A stretch of DNA of 64,000 bases from Photobacterium lipolyticum (lineage in GTDB: Bacteria > Pseudomonadota > Gammaproteobacteria > Enterobacterales > Vibrionaceae), in contig NZ_PYMC01000002.1 of assembly GCF_003026475.1 (NCBI RefSeq), positions 248,001 through 312,000 of the forward strand, given 5' to 3'. Of this stretch, positions 1 to 8,842 are shown piece by piece; within the stretch, counting starts at the first letter, position 1, and each line of letters opens with the position of its first letter. The translations under genes and the position numbers were made by a program. The notes under the pieces are model-generated. The model ran no database searches and had not been told where the DNA came from. It worked only from the letters and a program-made list of their open reading frames with translations.

Positions 1-3
1 TCA

Positions 4-16
4 TAACTTGCTCCTT
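4..16 (-). promoter_or_regulatory. RBS and start codon of a gene leaving the left edge
   Basis: On the minus strand an AAGGAG ribosome binding site (complement of 11-16) stands six bases before an ATG whose first base is position 4. The next gene of the copper efflux operon therefore probably starts here and continues beyond the left edge. Only the start codon is visible, so no product can be named. The gap to the end of the cusA-like gene is about 80 bases, which suits co-transcription. Confidence 0.5.
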
Positions 17-27
17 ATTTCAGCCTT

Positions 28-58
28 GTCGCCACAACATGGCGACTGGATTTTTTTC
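28..58 (+). terminator. Hairpin with T-tract reading rightward
   Basis: GTCGCCA (28-34) and TGGCGAC (40-46) form a perfect seven-base stem with a five-base loop, followed after three bases by a run of T. The T-run lies on the plus strand, so it would stop rightward transcription that would otherwise run antisense into the efflux operon. On the minus strand the hairpin sits between the cusA-like gene and the next gene start and lacks a U-tract. Confidence 0.4.
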
Positions 59-84
59 ATTTAAAATCAATTAGTAAATATCAT

Positions 85-3000
85 CTATTTCAATTTATAG
101 CTGGTTTCTTTCCACAGCTTGAAGACCGCCGGCAAAACAACCAGTGTCAATAAAAGGGCAGAGACCATGCCACCGATCATCGGGGCCGCAATACGTTGCA
201 TCACTTCCGAGCCGGTACCTGAGCCATACATGATAGGAACAAGGCCGACAATGACGGTAATTACTGTCATCAGCACAGGTCGCACACGCAGGCCTGCTCC
301 TTCTTTAATCGCTTCAGTCAAATCATTGGCCGTGACTTGCTGATCTTTCTCTTTTACATCCAGCAGTTTGTAATGCCAGGCCTGGTTGAGGTAAACCAAC
401 ATGATGACCCCAATCTCCACCGCTACACCGGAAAGGGCAATAAAGCCGACACCGACCGCTATCGAGAAGTTAAAACCAAGTACATGCATCAACCAGAGTC
501 CGCCCACCAATGCGAGTGGTAAGGTTGCCATAATAATCAGCACTTCACCGACACGACGGAAGCTGAGATAGAGCAGCATCATGATGATGGCAAGAGTCGC
601 CGGCGTTACCACACGGAGACGCTCTTTCGCCCGTTCCATATATTCATACTGACCGGACCAGACCAGCGAGTAGCCGGCAGGCATGGCTAATTGCTCCGCC
701 ACGACCTGCTGGGCATCTTGCACATAGGAGCCAAGATCACGGCCATCAATGTCGACAAATACCCAGCCGTTCGGGCGCGCGTTTTCGGTCTTGATCATTG
801 GCGGACCGTCTTCAAAGCGGATATCCGCTACATCGGCCAGCGCAATACGGGCACCATTCGGCGTCACCAATGGCAGATTATTCAACTTGTCCAGCGAGTC
901 ACGGTAAGCTTGCGGGTAGCGTACATTGATTGGGTAACGCTCAAGCCCTTCAATTGTTTCCCCCACATTCATGCCACCGATAGCAGTGCTGATCACTTGC
1001 TGAATATCTTTGATATTCAATCCGTAACGCGCCGCTTGCCGGCGCTTAATATCAATGGTGACATAACGCCCGCCGGCAACCCGTTCAGCATAGACGGAAG
1101 CCGTCCCTTCAATGCCGTTTAGGATCGGTTCCAGCCGCGCACCAATAGCTTCAATCTGTTTAAGATCAGGACCGGCAATCTTGATCCCTATCGGTGTTTT
1201 GATCCCTGTCGCCAACATGTCAATCCGGGTTTTAATCGGCATTACCCACGCATTAGTGATGCCGGGGAACTGAATTAAGCTGTCGAGCTCTTGGCGCAGG
1301 CCTTCCGACGTCATTCCTTCACGCCATTCACTCTTCGGCTTTAACTGGATAAAGGTTTCAATCATGGTAAGCGGCGCCGGATCGGTCGCAGTTTCAGCGC
1401 GGCCAATTTTGCCCCAGGCGGTTTCCACTTCCGGTACGGTTTTGATCAGTTTGTTGGTTTGCTGAAGCAGCTCACGCGCCTTACCAATCGAAATACCCGG
1501 GAATGTCGTTGGCATGTACATTAAATCGCCTTCATCGAGAGGCGGAATAAATTCACTTCCCATTTTTTGCAGCGGATAATAGGCAGAGCCCAGCAATACC
1601 GCAGCCAATAGCAACACGGTTTTGGGATAACGCATGCTGGTATTGAGCAAGGGACGGTACAAGGCAACCAGGCTGCGGTTTATCGGATTTTTATGTTCCG
1701 GCAGGATCTTCCCGCGAATAAAGTACCCCATCAACACGGGTACCAGGGTAATAGAAAGACCAGCCGATGCTGCCATGGCAAAGGTTTTAGTGAAGGCCAG
1801 CGGCGAGAACATCTTGCCTTCCTGTCCCTCCAGGGCAAACACGGGCACAAAGCTCAATGTAATGATCATCAGCGAGAAGAACAGCGGTGCCCCGACTTCT
1901 TCAGTCGCTTTTGCTATCACTTGCCAGCGGTTTTTGTCGGTCAGCGGAGTACGTTCAATATGCTTGTGAACATTTTCAATCATCACGATGGCACCATCCA
2001 CCATGGCCCCGATAGCGATAGCAATCCCGCCCAGAGACATGATATTGGCATTAATACCTTGCGAGTGCATCACGATGAATGCGACTAAAATACCGACAGG
2101 AAGACTGAGTACCACCACCAGTGACGAGCGGAAGTGGAACAAGAACAAGGCACACACGATGGCGACCACAATGAACTCTTCCAGCAGTTTTTCATACAGG
2201 TTTTCCACGGCATGATCAATCAAGCCAGAACGATCATAGGTCGGGACAATTTCCACCCCTTCAGGCAGACTTCGCTGCAGGTCTTCCAGTTTGGATTTTA
2301 CGTTCTGGATGACATCCCGCGCATTTTCACCAAAGCGCATCACCACGACCGCACCGACTGCTTCGCCCTCGCCATTGAGCTCAGAGATCCCGCGACGCAT
2401 CTGAGGCCCTAAGTTAATATCGGCAATATCCCCCAAGAGTAACGGTGTGCCTCTTTCCGTCACTCTTAACGGTATAGATTGTAAGTCTTCAATGCTTGAA
2501 AGGTAGCCGGTCGCCCGGACCATATGTTCGGCTTCAGCCACTTCAATAACCGATGCGCCTGCTTCCTGGTTGCCATTTTGGATGGCACTATTGACTTGCT
2601 GCAATGTAAGATCGTAGGCGCGTAGTTTGGCCGGATCAATTTGCACCTGATACTGCTTCACCATTCCGCCGACGGTGGCAATTTCAGAGACGCCCTCAAC
2701 CGTTTGCAGCTCATATTTCAAGAACCAGTCTTGCAGGCTGCGCAGCTCACTGAGATCGTGCTGGCCGGTTTTATCCTGCAGCACATAGCTATATATCCAG
2801 CCCACCCCCGTCGCATCCGGCCCTAACGTCGGCTTGGCATTGGCCGGAAGGTTAGGTGCGACCTGGCTTAGGTACTCCAGTACCCGTGAACGCGCCCAGT
2901 ACATATCAGTATCATCATTAAAAATGATGTATACGTATGAATCGCCGAAGAAAGAATAACCGCGCACGGTTTCAGCACCCGGTACTGCCAGCATTGCCGT

Positions 3001-3210
3001 CGTCAAAGGATAGGTCACCTGATCCTCGACCACTTGCGGTGCTTGGCCCGGATAGCTGGTTTTAATGATCACCTGCACATCAGAAAGATCCGGCAGGGCA
3101 TCAATCGGGGTCTGACGAACACTGTACAATCCTGCTGCCACCAGGAAAACCGTGGCGACAAGCACCAGGAACCGGTTCCCGATCGACCAGCGAATAATGG
3201 CACCTATCAT
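85..3210 (-). CDS. cusA: Copper/silver efflux RND transporter permease, CusA/CzcA family
   Basis: This is the inner-membrane proton antiporter of a tripartite metal efflux pump that moves Cu(I)/Ag(I) from periplasm and cytoplasm out of the cell. At 1041 residues it has the family's usual length. It has the two-fold RND layout: an N-terminal transmembrane helix near residues 12-30, a porter domain, and helix bundles near 335-500 and 860-1030. The motif GAMVDGAIVMIENVHKH in the fourth helix carries the proton-relay Asp. MLATGIKTPIGIKI in the porter domain is typical of the heavy-metal (HME) branch, and Met residues are frequent in the central cleft. The gene overlaps the adaptor gene by four bases (ATGA), so translation is coupled. 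The metal is inferred as Cu/Ag because the adaptor carries a CusF-like domain. Confidence 0.93.
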   Translation of the reverse strand: MIGAIIRWSIGNRFLVLVATVFLVAAGLYSVRQTPIDALPDLSDVQVIIKTSYPGQAPQVVEDQVTYPLTTAMLAVPGAETVRGYSFFGDSYVYIIFNDDTDMYWARSRVLEYLSQVAPNLPANAKPTLGPDATGVGWIYSYVLQDKTGQHDLSELRSLQDWFLKYELQTVEGVSEIATVGGMVKQYQVQIDPAKLRAYDLTLQQVNSAIQNGNQEAGASVIEVAEAEHMVRATGYLSSIEDLQSIPLRVTERGTPLLLGDIADINLGPQMRRGISELNGEGEAVGAVVVMRFGENARDVIQNVKSKLEDLQRSLPEGVEIVPTYDRSGLIDHAVENLYEKLLEEFIVVAIVCALFLFHFRSSLVVVLSLPVGILVAFIVMHSQGINANIMSLGGIAIAIGAMVDGAIVMIENVHKHIERTPLTDKNRWQVIAKATEEVGAPLFFSLMIITLSFVPVFALEGQEGKMFSPLAFTKTFAMAASAGLSITLVPVLMGYFIRGKILPEHKNPINRSLVALYRPLLNTSMRYPKTVLLLAAVLLGSAYYPLQKMGSEFIPPLDEGDLMYMPTTFPGISIGKARELLQQTNKLIKTVPEVETAWGKIGRAETATDPAPLTMIETFIQLKPKSEWREGMTSEGLRQELDSLIQFPGITNAWVMPIKTRIDMLATGIKTPIGIKIAGPDLKQIEAIGARLEPILNGIEGTASVYAERVAGGRYVTIDIKRRQAARYGLNIKDIQQVISTAIGGMNVGETIEGLERYPINVRYPQAYRDSLDKLNNLPLVTPNGARIALADVADIRFEDGPPMIKTENARPNGWVFVDIDGRDLGSYVQDAQQVVAEQLAMPAGYSLVWSGQYEYMERAKERLRVVTPATLAIIMMLLYLSFRRVGEVLIIMATLPLALVGGLWLMHVLGFNFSIAVGVGFIALSGVAVEIGVIMLVYLNQAWHYKLLDVKEKDQQVTANDLTEAIKEGAGLRVRPVLMTVITVIVGLVPIMYGSGTGSEVMQRIAAPMIGGMVSALLLTLVVLPAVFKLWKETSYKLK

Positions 3211-4742
3211 TTGTTATCCTCCGCTGAAGGCATATCCATTACGCCGTGGTTCATCTGACTGTGATCCATCTCGCCCTCAGGCCGAATCTCAGAAATGACA
3301 TAGTCGCCAGCTTCCGTCTTCTCGATCAGAAATCGGATAGACTCCCCCCCAATCAATTGCGATAAGTCATCCCCCTCTTTGACCGTAAAGTTCATCTGCA
3401 TTGCCGGCCAGTCCCACTCAGGGATCGGTGAGTGTTGAATGGTTAACATTCTGTGGTCTGCCATCACATCGGTGATCGTTCCTGTTGCCCAGGCCGTACT
3501 GGCAGCAGCGGCTGTGACGCTCTTTTCCAGCCCTTCCATGCGGCTGAAATCGGCGCTCTGACTGGACTCTGAATCAAGCAGGAAGTGTGCTGAGGTGACG
3601 ACTTTGTCGTTCTCACTCAGTCCCTCAAGAACTTCAATCTGTCCGGCCGCTTCACGCCCGGTGACAATACGGGTTGAGCGGAACTTGCCTTCACCTAACG
3701 CCAATACCACGCGGGTCATGTTGCCTGAGCGGATCACAGCTTGTTGCGGAATAACCCGTGACAGTTCGTCACTTTTCGGTATCAGGGTGATGTTGGCGAA
3801 CATGTTTGGCTTAAGATCACCGCTCTGGTTGTCAAACTTCAACCGCACACGCAAGGTACGGGTTTTGGCGTCCAATACCGGGTAGACATAATCAACATTT
3901 CCTTGCAAAACCTTGCCGGGCAACGCATCAAGCGTCATCTCTGCTGCTGCCCCCTGTTTTACCCAGTGCGATTGTCTTTCAAAAACTTCAGCATCCACCC
4001 AGACTTCACTGAGCGATCCGCCGCTGATCACCGCCTGAGCAGGTGATAAATACGCACCATCTCGTACATTCAGGGTTGCAATCACCCCATCAGAAGGGGC
4101 TTTAACGGCGATATTGCGCTTTGCTTTGCCACTACGGAGGATCTGGTTAATCTGTGCTGAATCCACTCCGAGTGAAATCAGGCGTTCTTTGGCCCCTTTG
4201 ACCAGTACGGCTTTGCCCATGCGCTTAGCATTCAGCAGCTCTTCCTGGGCACGCACCAGATCCGGCGAATAAAGTTCGAAAAGTACCTCGCCTTTCTTCA
4301 CCTTCTCACCGATAGCATCAATATTTAACTTTTGGATCCAGCCGCTTACCCGGCTGTTGATTTGCCATAAACGGCTTTCATCAAAGGCGACATAACCGAC
4401 CGTCTCAATTTGCGGCGATAACGTTTGCTGTCGTACCGGGGCAACTTTCACGCCTAAATTATTTTCGACCGCAGGGTTGATGGTGACAGTACCTGCTGGA
4501 TCTTTTTCCCCGCCCGCCGATTCTTCTTCATAAACAGGAATTAAATCCATTCCCATTGGTGATTTTCCGGGTTTGTCACGCTTATAATTCGGGTCCATCG
4601 GCGCGACCCAGTACAGCGGATCATTGGAAGATGACGCACTCTGCCCCTCGGTATGTAAAGCCTCATTAATGGGTTGATACGCGAAGTATCCCAGAGCGCC
4701 ACCGATAGCCAGGGCCAATACAGCCACAGAAAGTGATTTCAT
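3207..4742 (-). CDS. cusB: Efflux RND periplasmic adaptor with heavy-metal-binding and fused CusF-like domains
   Basis: This membrane-fusion protein links the RND permease to the outer-membrane channel. The N-terminus has a membrane anchor or signal (about residues 5-22). A short heavy-metal-binding motif with YWVAPMDP and SPMGMDLIPVY follows near 43-72, then the biotinyl-lipoyl-like, alpha-hairpin and beta-barrel domains (about 95-400). The C-terminal 90 residues form a CusF-like copper-binding fold: HSPIPEWDWPAMQMNF reproduces the His-Trp-Met-Met ligands of Escherichia coli CusF. After it comes a His/Met-rich tail (MDHSQMNHGVMDM). Fusion of CusF to CusB would deliver metal inside one polypeptide, and no separate cusF is seen in the window. 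The start lies 11 bases after the outer-membrane gene stop. Confidence 0.93.
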   Translation of the reverse strand: MKSLSVAVLALAIGGALGYFAYQPINEALHTEGQSASSSNDPLYWVAPMDPNYKRDKPGKSPMGMDLIPVYEEESAGGEKDPAGTVTINPAVENNLGVKVAPVRQQTLSPQIETVGYVAFDESRLWQINSRVSGWIQKLNIDAIGEKVKKGEVLFELYSPDLVRAQEELLNAKRMGKAVLVKGAKERLISLGVDSAQINQILRSGKAKRNIAVKAPSDGVIATLNVRDGAYLSPAQAVISGGSLSEVWVDAEVFERQSHWVKQGAAAEMTLDALPGKVLQGNVDYVYPVLDAKTRTLRVRLKFDNQSGDLKPNMFANITLIPKSDELSRVIPQQAVIRSGNMTRVVLALGEGKFRSTRIVTGREAAGQIEVLEGLSENDKVVTSAHFLLDSESSQSADFSRMEGLEKSVTAAAASTAWATGTITDVMADHRMLTIQHSPIPEWDWPAMQMNFTVKEGDDLSQLIGGESIRFLIEKTEAGDYVISEIRPEGEMDHSQMNHGVMDMPSAEDNK

Positions 4743-4753
4743 TATTATATTCC

Positions 4754-6022
4754 TTACTTTTTATTCAGCAGAAAAGCGAGATTGCTGTTAGTCAGCTGTA
4801 AATCGGCTTTTAATCGCTCTTGTTCCAATGCCAGATTTAACTCTTCGCTCGCGGCTCGAATATATTCATCCAGATTGCTGGTATTATTTTGATAACCACG
4901 TTCTACCGCCTGGGTTCGCTCTTTGGCTCGTTTTAGCAGCGTATGGCTATAACGATTCAACCGTTCCTGAAGGTTGTGATGATTCACCAGTAAGGCATCG
5001 ACTTTGGCGTTCATCTGCTGGAGCAGCAGATCGCGTTGAGATTTTGCTGCCCCGACCAGGTGTTGCGCTGAGGACAACTTTTTATCCTGACGTTTCTCCG
5101 TAAACAGCGGGATATCCATGGTTAAGAAAAAACTCACCAGATCAGATGCCGGCTGGCCATTCATGCCATTGGCCTGGCGATAGCCATACATCATTTCCAC
5201 CCCAAATTGAGGCTTATAAGATTCATGAGCAATATCAACCTGGGTTTCACTACTCGCAACCAGATAATCAACCATCTTGACGGTTGGGTGCCTTAAAAGG
5301 GCGTTATAATGACTCTGCGGTTTGGTCGCTAAGTATTCCGTCAGGCTCTTCCAGCCGGGGTAACGGTTAACTTTCATATCCAACGCCCTGTCACCCAGCC
5401 ACTCGGTAAGCTGAGCACGGATACGTTGTTGCAGCTGCTGGTTGGCCTGCAGCTTTTCATCAAGTACAGAAACCTGAAGCTGTGCCTTGATAAGATCTTG
5501 CGCCTGATTGACCCCCACCCCGTAATTGGTACCTAGATAGTGCTCAAGATCAGAAAACAAAACGCGGTTTTGCTCTAATGTCTGCTGGGCTTTGCGCTGA
5601 TAAAAAAGCTCAATCCACAACACGGTGATCGCATTGGCAACTTCCAGTTCACGTAAGCTGGCCTTTTGGCGCATACTGTCGGCCTGCTCAGTACTTTGTT
5701 TTAACTGTAGTTCTAAGGCGTCACCCCGGCCGAATTTCTGCATCAGGCCCACAGAGATGTTGGTCATCGGATCTTTATCGAAACTGAAACTATCAACGGG
5801 CACCCCCCCTACCCCGACTTTTAGCTGAGGATCCTGCCATTGGGAATTGGCGACGCCCATATCTTGCATTGCATCGGCCTGATATGTGATTTGTCTTTTG
5901 CCTGCGTCTTGCTCAATGGCATAGGCAATCAGGTCGTTTAGCTCAGTTTCAGCAAAAGCCGGTTTGATCAATATCGCAGCCAGGCTAACGGCCAATAAGC
6001 GGCACGAAATTTTTGAACGCAT
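4754..6022 (-). CDS. cusC: TolC-family outer membrane channel of the copper efflux pump
   Basis: A 422-residue outer membrane efflux protein, the exit duct of the pump encoded by the next two genes. It has a cleavable signal peptide ending AFA near residue 24 and no lipobox Cys at the cleavage site, unlike the lipoprotein CusC of Escherichia coli. Long helical stretches in two repeats (about 60-220 and 240-415) with conserved family spacing suit the TolC periplasmic tunnel. It is the first of the three pump genes, and the adaptor follows after 11 bases. CusC is the best name by context; the protein alone shows only TolC-family membership. Confidence 0.85.
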   Translation of the reverse strand: MRSKISCRLLAVSLAAILIKPAFAETELNDLIAYAIEQDAGKRQITYQADAMQDMGVANSQWQDPQLKVGVGGVPVDSFSFDKDPMTNISVGLMQKFGRGDALELQLKQSTEQADSMRQKASLRELEVANAITVLWIELFYQRKAQQTLEQNRVLFSDLEHYLGTNYGVGVNQAQDLIKAQLQVSVLDEKLQANQQLQQRIRAQLTEWLGDRALDMKVNRYPGWKSLTEYLATKPQSHYNALLRHPTVKMVDYLVASSETQVDIAHESYKPQFGVEMMYGYRQANGMNGQPASDLVSFFLTMDIPLFTEKRQDKKLSSAQHLVGAAKSQRDLLLQQMNAKVDALLVNHHNLQERLNRYSHTLLKRAKERTQAVERGYQNNTSNLDEYIRAASEELNLALEQERLKADLQLTNSNLAFLLNKK

Positions 6023-6187
6023 AATTCAATCCATTACATGAAGTAATTGCTAACAAATAACCAATCCACTTTGGGTGCTGTCGTGCAGCTGTATTACTGA
6101 CTCGATAAAGACAGTTATGCCAAGATGTTAAGTGGCAGATACAGATATAAGCAACCGGTGCAATTGGTCGAAATAATTGGATTAGAG

Positions 6188-6616
6188 TTATGCGATTGGG
6201 GGACGGAACAGTGATTCGATACGCTGACGCCGCTCAAAAAGACCGCTAAGGGCAGCTTGGGGGGGATTAAACGATAAGGGGATCGTAAAAGCTGATGGCG
6301 GTAAATACCCCATAACGCTCATACATAACGGCTGACTGCAGCATTGATCAAATGCACTGTTATCAGTGTCAGAACCACAATCCACCGGCATCTGGCTGGC
6401 CTGTGCAAGTTCGTTATTTTCTGAGTGGTGCTTTTGACCATGGCAGTCCATGTCAGCCATAGAGGCATTTTCGTGAGTCATCTGACTCATAGAAGCAGAA
6501 GAGACGTGTACCATGCCAGATGAGAAACGCGCAGCCACGACTGCATTTGATAACAGAGCAGCTATCAAAAACAATATCAAAGCAACCAAATTGTATCGGG
6601 AGCCTGTGTGAGCCAT
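6188..6616 (-). CDS. Small Met/His/Cys-rich exported protein upstream of the copper pump
   Basis: A 142-residue protein with an N-terminal hydrophobic segment (about 8-30) that is a signal peptide or anchor. The periplasmic part contains many potential metal ligands: several Met-x-x-Met and His/Asp/Cys groups such as MTHENASMADMDCHGQKHH, and a CCSQPLCMSVM stretch. No catalytic domain is recognised. It lies 165 bases upstream of the efflux operon on the same strand, which suggests a copper sensor, chaperone or buffer. It resembles in composition small copper-induced proteins (CopL- or DUF2946-like), but the family is not certain. The ligand content is seen in the sequence; the function is inferred from position. 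Confidence 0.7.
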   Translation of the reverse strand: MAHTGSRYNLVALILFLIAALLSNAVVAARFSSGMVHVSSASMSQMTHENASMADMDCHGQKHHSENNELAQASQMPVDCGSDTDNSAFDQCCSQPLCMSVMGYLPPSAFTIPLSFNPPQAALSGLFERRQRIESLFRPPIA

Positions 6617-6855
6617 CTTTCTTCATCCAAGTGAGTACACTGAAACTATAAAGCTTCCAGCAGGGGTAAGGTCAATAAGTTTTCATATACTTTTCAGCTT
6701 AGTCGCATTAAGTGAACACTTTTAAACTATGGCTACAATTCTAAAATCTGCAAAACCACCACTCTTCTGCTGATTCAACTACAAGCCCTCCCAGCCAGCA
6801 TATAGGCATGACTTATATTCATTTCGGCATATTAATAGCAAGCGAAGTTGTTAAA

Positions 6856-7308
6856 TCAAACCAGTTCTTGCTCAATCAACCCCTTCCCTTCTATTGATGA
6901 AATGGTATCAAGCAGGTGTTGCGACAACTTGGCTTTTTCATTCTTTTTAAAGTCAAACATCACCACTTCAGCACAACCGATCGTTGTAGTTCTGCCGAGC
7001 TTCTTGCTGACAATTTCATAAGTCATCGTAAACCTGTCTGCTTTAATCTTAGAGATGCGAGAACCAACGTATAAAGTATCAGGGAAGGTAACGGGCAGCT
7101 TGTAACGACAGGTGGTTTCACTCAATATCGGCCCCACTCCTGTTTGCTTCATTTCTGCCATCAAAGCAACTTTATTGAAATAATCGATCCTGGCGGTTTC
7201 AAAATAGCGAAAGTAAACGACGTTATTAACATGATTCAGGGCGTCCATCTCCCCCCAGGCAACAGGAATTTCGGTGATCACCGGATAATCTTTCAGCATG
7301 TCGTCCAT
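6856..7308 (-). CDS. Acyl-CoA thioesterase, 4-hydroxybenzoyl-CoA thioesterase (hotdog) family
   Basis: A 150-residue single-domain hotdog-fold enzyme that hydrolyses acyl-CoA thioesters. The signature near residues 18-45 (WGEMDALNHVNNVVYFRYFE) matches the 4HBT consensus in which Asp, His and Asn line the active site. Length fits the family (130-150). It stands alone between the copper region and a divergent membrane-protein gene, so the sequence gives no pathway. The physiological acyl substrate cannot be told. Start ATG at 7308 is preceded by GGGAGC (complement of 7312-7317), a fair ribosome binding site. Confidence 0.85.
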   Translation of the reverse strand: MDDMLKDYPVITEIPVAWGEMDALNHVNNVVYFRYFETARIDYFNKVALMAEMKQTGVGPILSETTCRYKLPVTFPDTLYVGSRISKIKADRFTMTYEIVSKKLGRTTTIGCAEVVMFDFKKNEKAKLSQHLLDTISSIEGKGLIEQELV

Positions 7309-7743
7309 ATTTGCTCCCGTCGCTTTTTTTTAAGTAAAATTGCTATGCTTGATATGCATTAGAGTAATTAACCTAGCTCCAACTTAACACTTTTGCAACA
7401 GGCCTGTTTTCATTGTAACCCAGCTTTCTTGGAATTCAGCACTTCACCGCAGCCAATTACTCGCAACCTGTAGCACGCAAACATTGTTATTGAAGAGCTT
7501 GCAAACAACGAATGCTTAAGTATTAAACAGTTATGAAAGCGGCGTGTGAATTTTCATCGATAAATCTTGCGAAGCCACGTTTTATAAGGGCTCAGCCTGT
7601 TTTTTAGGGTATCCTTGCCGTCCCTTTATTTTGCTTGGCGGCATCGCTGACAAGCTAATGTGCATTGCGCTCATCGACACAGATACTCTTTTATGCTTTA
7701 CAACCAGAATTTACCCGTAAGATACCCGAAAGGGACGTTCGCG
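7309..7743. other. Intergenic region between divergent genes
   Basis: About 435 bases separate the thioesterase (minus strand) from the membrane protein (plus strand), so both promoters should lie here. An in-frame extension of the plus gene reaches to 7660, but it lacks a ribosome binding site and a convincing protein sequence. No repeat, RNA gene or strong promoter consensus was recognised. Confidence 0.4.
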
Positions 7744-8754
7744 ATGTGGACGGTTTACAGCTTCACCGGCGCGTCTATTCTCGCGTCCATTGTCTTCTCT
7801 TTGCTTCTCTTCCTGTCAATTGATGATGATCCGCTGATGCAGGTGCTGTTCGGTGGCCTCGCGGTGATTTTTGAGCTGGGTAAGTTTTTTGCCTGGTATG
7901 AAGTCGGCGAACGTAAAGCCCGTCGCCATTACGCCGGCGCATTCTCTGCCTTTGCTTTTTATGCGGTATTGGCCGCCATCTCGATTGGCGGCTCTGTCGG
8001 TGGCATAAATAGCGCCACGAACAAGGCTCAGAACCACGTTAATGTTCAGCAGAGTAAGGTAAACACCTACAACATGCAGATCGATGCCATCGAGAAGCAA
8101 ATTGAACTCAATAATGTTGCCGCCGAGAAATATATTCAGATGGAACGTATCGCCACCGGGGTGACACGTATTCAAAAAGCCAATGATAAGTTACGCCTGC
8201 AGCAGCAAGAGTTGGCCACAGAGCGCGATAGTTTGCCCGTCGTCAGCCAGGGCTCGGTGCTAGGCCTGATCGACAGTCTGGCGAAGTCGCTGAATATTCA
8301 GACCCAGACTGCTCAGCTGGGCCTGGTGGTCTTTCTATCGGTACTGCTTGATTTTTTCGCGGCCTTTTTTGTTGGACTTATTGGTGAAGAGCTGCGTTTT
8401 CGGAATCAATTTCGTCGCCTGAATCCGATCACGATTGACGCCTACAATCGTGCAGAACATCGCGATCCTGAGTTGCTGACCCACCAGATAAACCGTTCGG
8501 AATTTGGCACCAGCGAGATTGATGATCCTGTTATCGCTGAAGCACAGGAGCCCGAAGAGCCTAAAAGCATCTATGAGCAAGCAATTGAGGCGCTTAGCCA
8601 GAATCAGGTAAACTGCAGTAAACGCGCGATGACTCGCTTTTTGAAAACAAACAGTGAGGAAGTCGACGAGATTTTCAAAAAGCTACTGGATGAAGGCTTT
8701 GTCAGTAAAAAACCCAATAACCATTATCAATGGCATGGCGTGGCAGAATGCTAA
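7744..8754 (+). CDS. Four-helix membrane protein with coiled coil and C-terminal winged-helix-like segment
   Basis: An unrecognised 336-residue protein. Three hydrophobic helices lie at about 5-27, 32-56 and 66-90. A charged coiled coil follows (about 95-180; heptad-like NVQQSKVNTYNMQIDAIEKQ region), then a fourth helix near 200-222. The C-terminal 60 residues (from SIYEQAIEALSQNQ) look like a small winged-helix domain found in plasmid/phage-type regulators (cysteine- and lysine-containing helix, then EEVDEIFKKLLDEGFV). The coiled coil would face periplasm or cytoplasm between helices three and four. The start is placed at 7744 because AAAGGGA lies nine bases before it; the upstream in-frame extension has none. 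A strong terminator follows. Function is unknown. Confidence 0.75.
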   Translation: MWTVYSFTGASILASIVFSLLLFLSIDDDPLMQVLFGGLAVIFELGKFFAWYEVGERKARRHYAGAFSAFAFYAVLAAISIGGSVGGINSATNKAQNHVNVQQSKVNTYNMQIDAIEKQIELNNVAAEKYIQMERIATGVTRIQKANDKLRLQQQELATERDSLPVVSQGSVLGLIDSLAKSLNIQTQTAQLGLVVFLSVLLDFFAAFFVGLIGEELRFRNQFRRLNPITIDAYNRAEHRDPELLTHQINRSEFGTSEIDDPVIAEAQEPEEPKSIYEQAIEALSQNQVNCSKRAMTRFLKTNSEEVDEIFKKLLDEGFVSKKPNNHYQWHGVAEC

Positions 8755-8810
8755 TTCCCTCCTGATTCATCGCTAGCAGGTTCATACCTTACGCATAGAA
8801 GTACAGTAAA

Positions 8811-8842
8811 ACACCGAACGTGAATACGTTCGGTGTTTTTTT
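8811..8842 (+). terminator. Rho-independent terminator after the coiled-coil membrane protein
   Basis: ACACCGAACG (8811-8820) pairs with CGTTCGGTGT (8827-8836) around a short loop, giving a ten-base stem followed by seven T. It is placed 57 bases after the stop codon of the upstream gene. Confidence 0.9.

Noticed and set aside
7660..7743. N-terminal extension of the coiled-coil membrane protein
   Set aside because: No ribosome binding site and the sequence does not resemble a leader; 7744 has AAAGGGA at good spacing.
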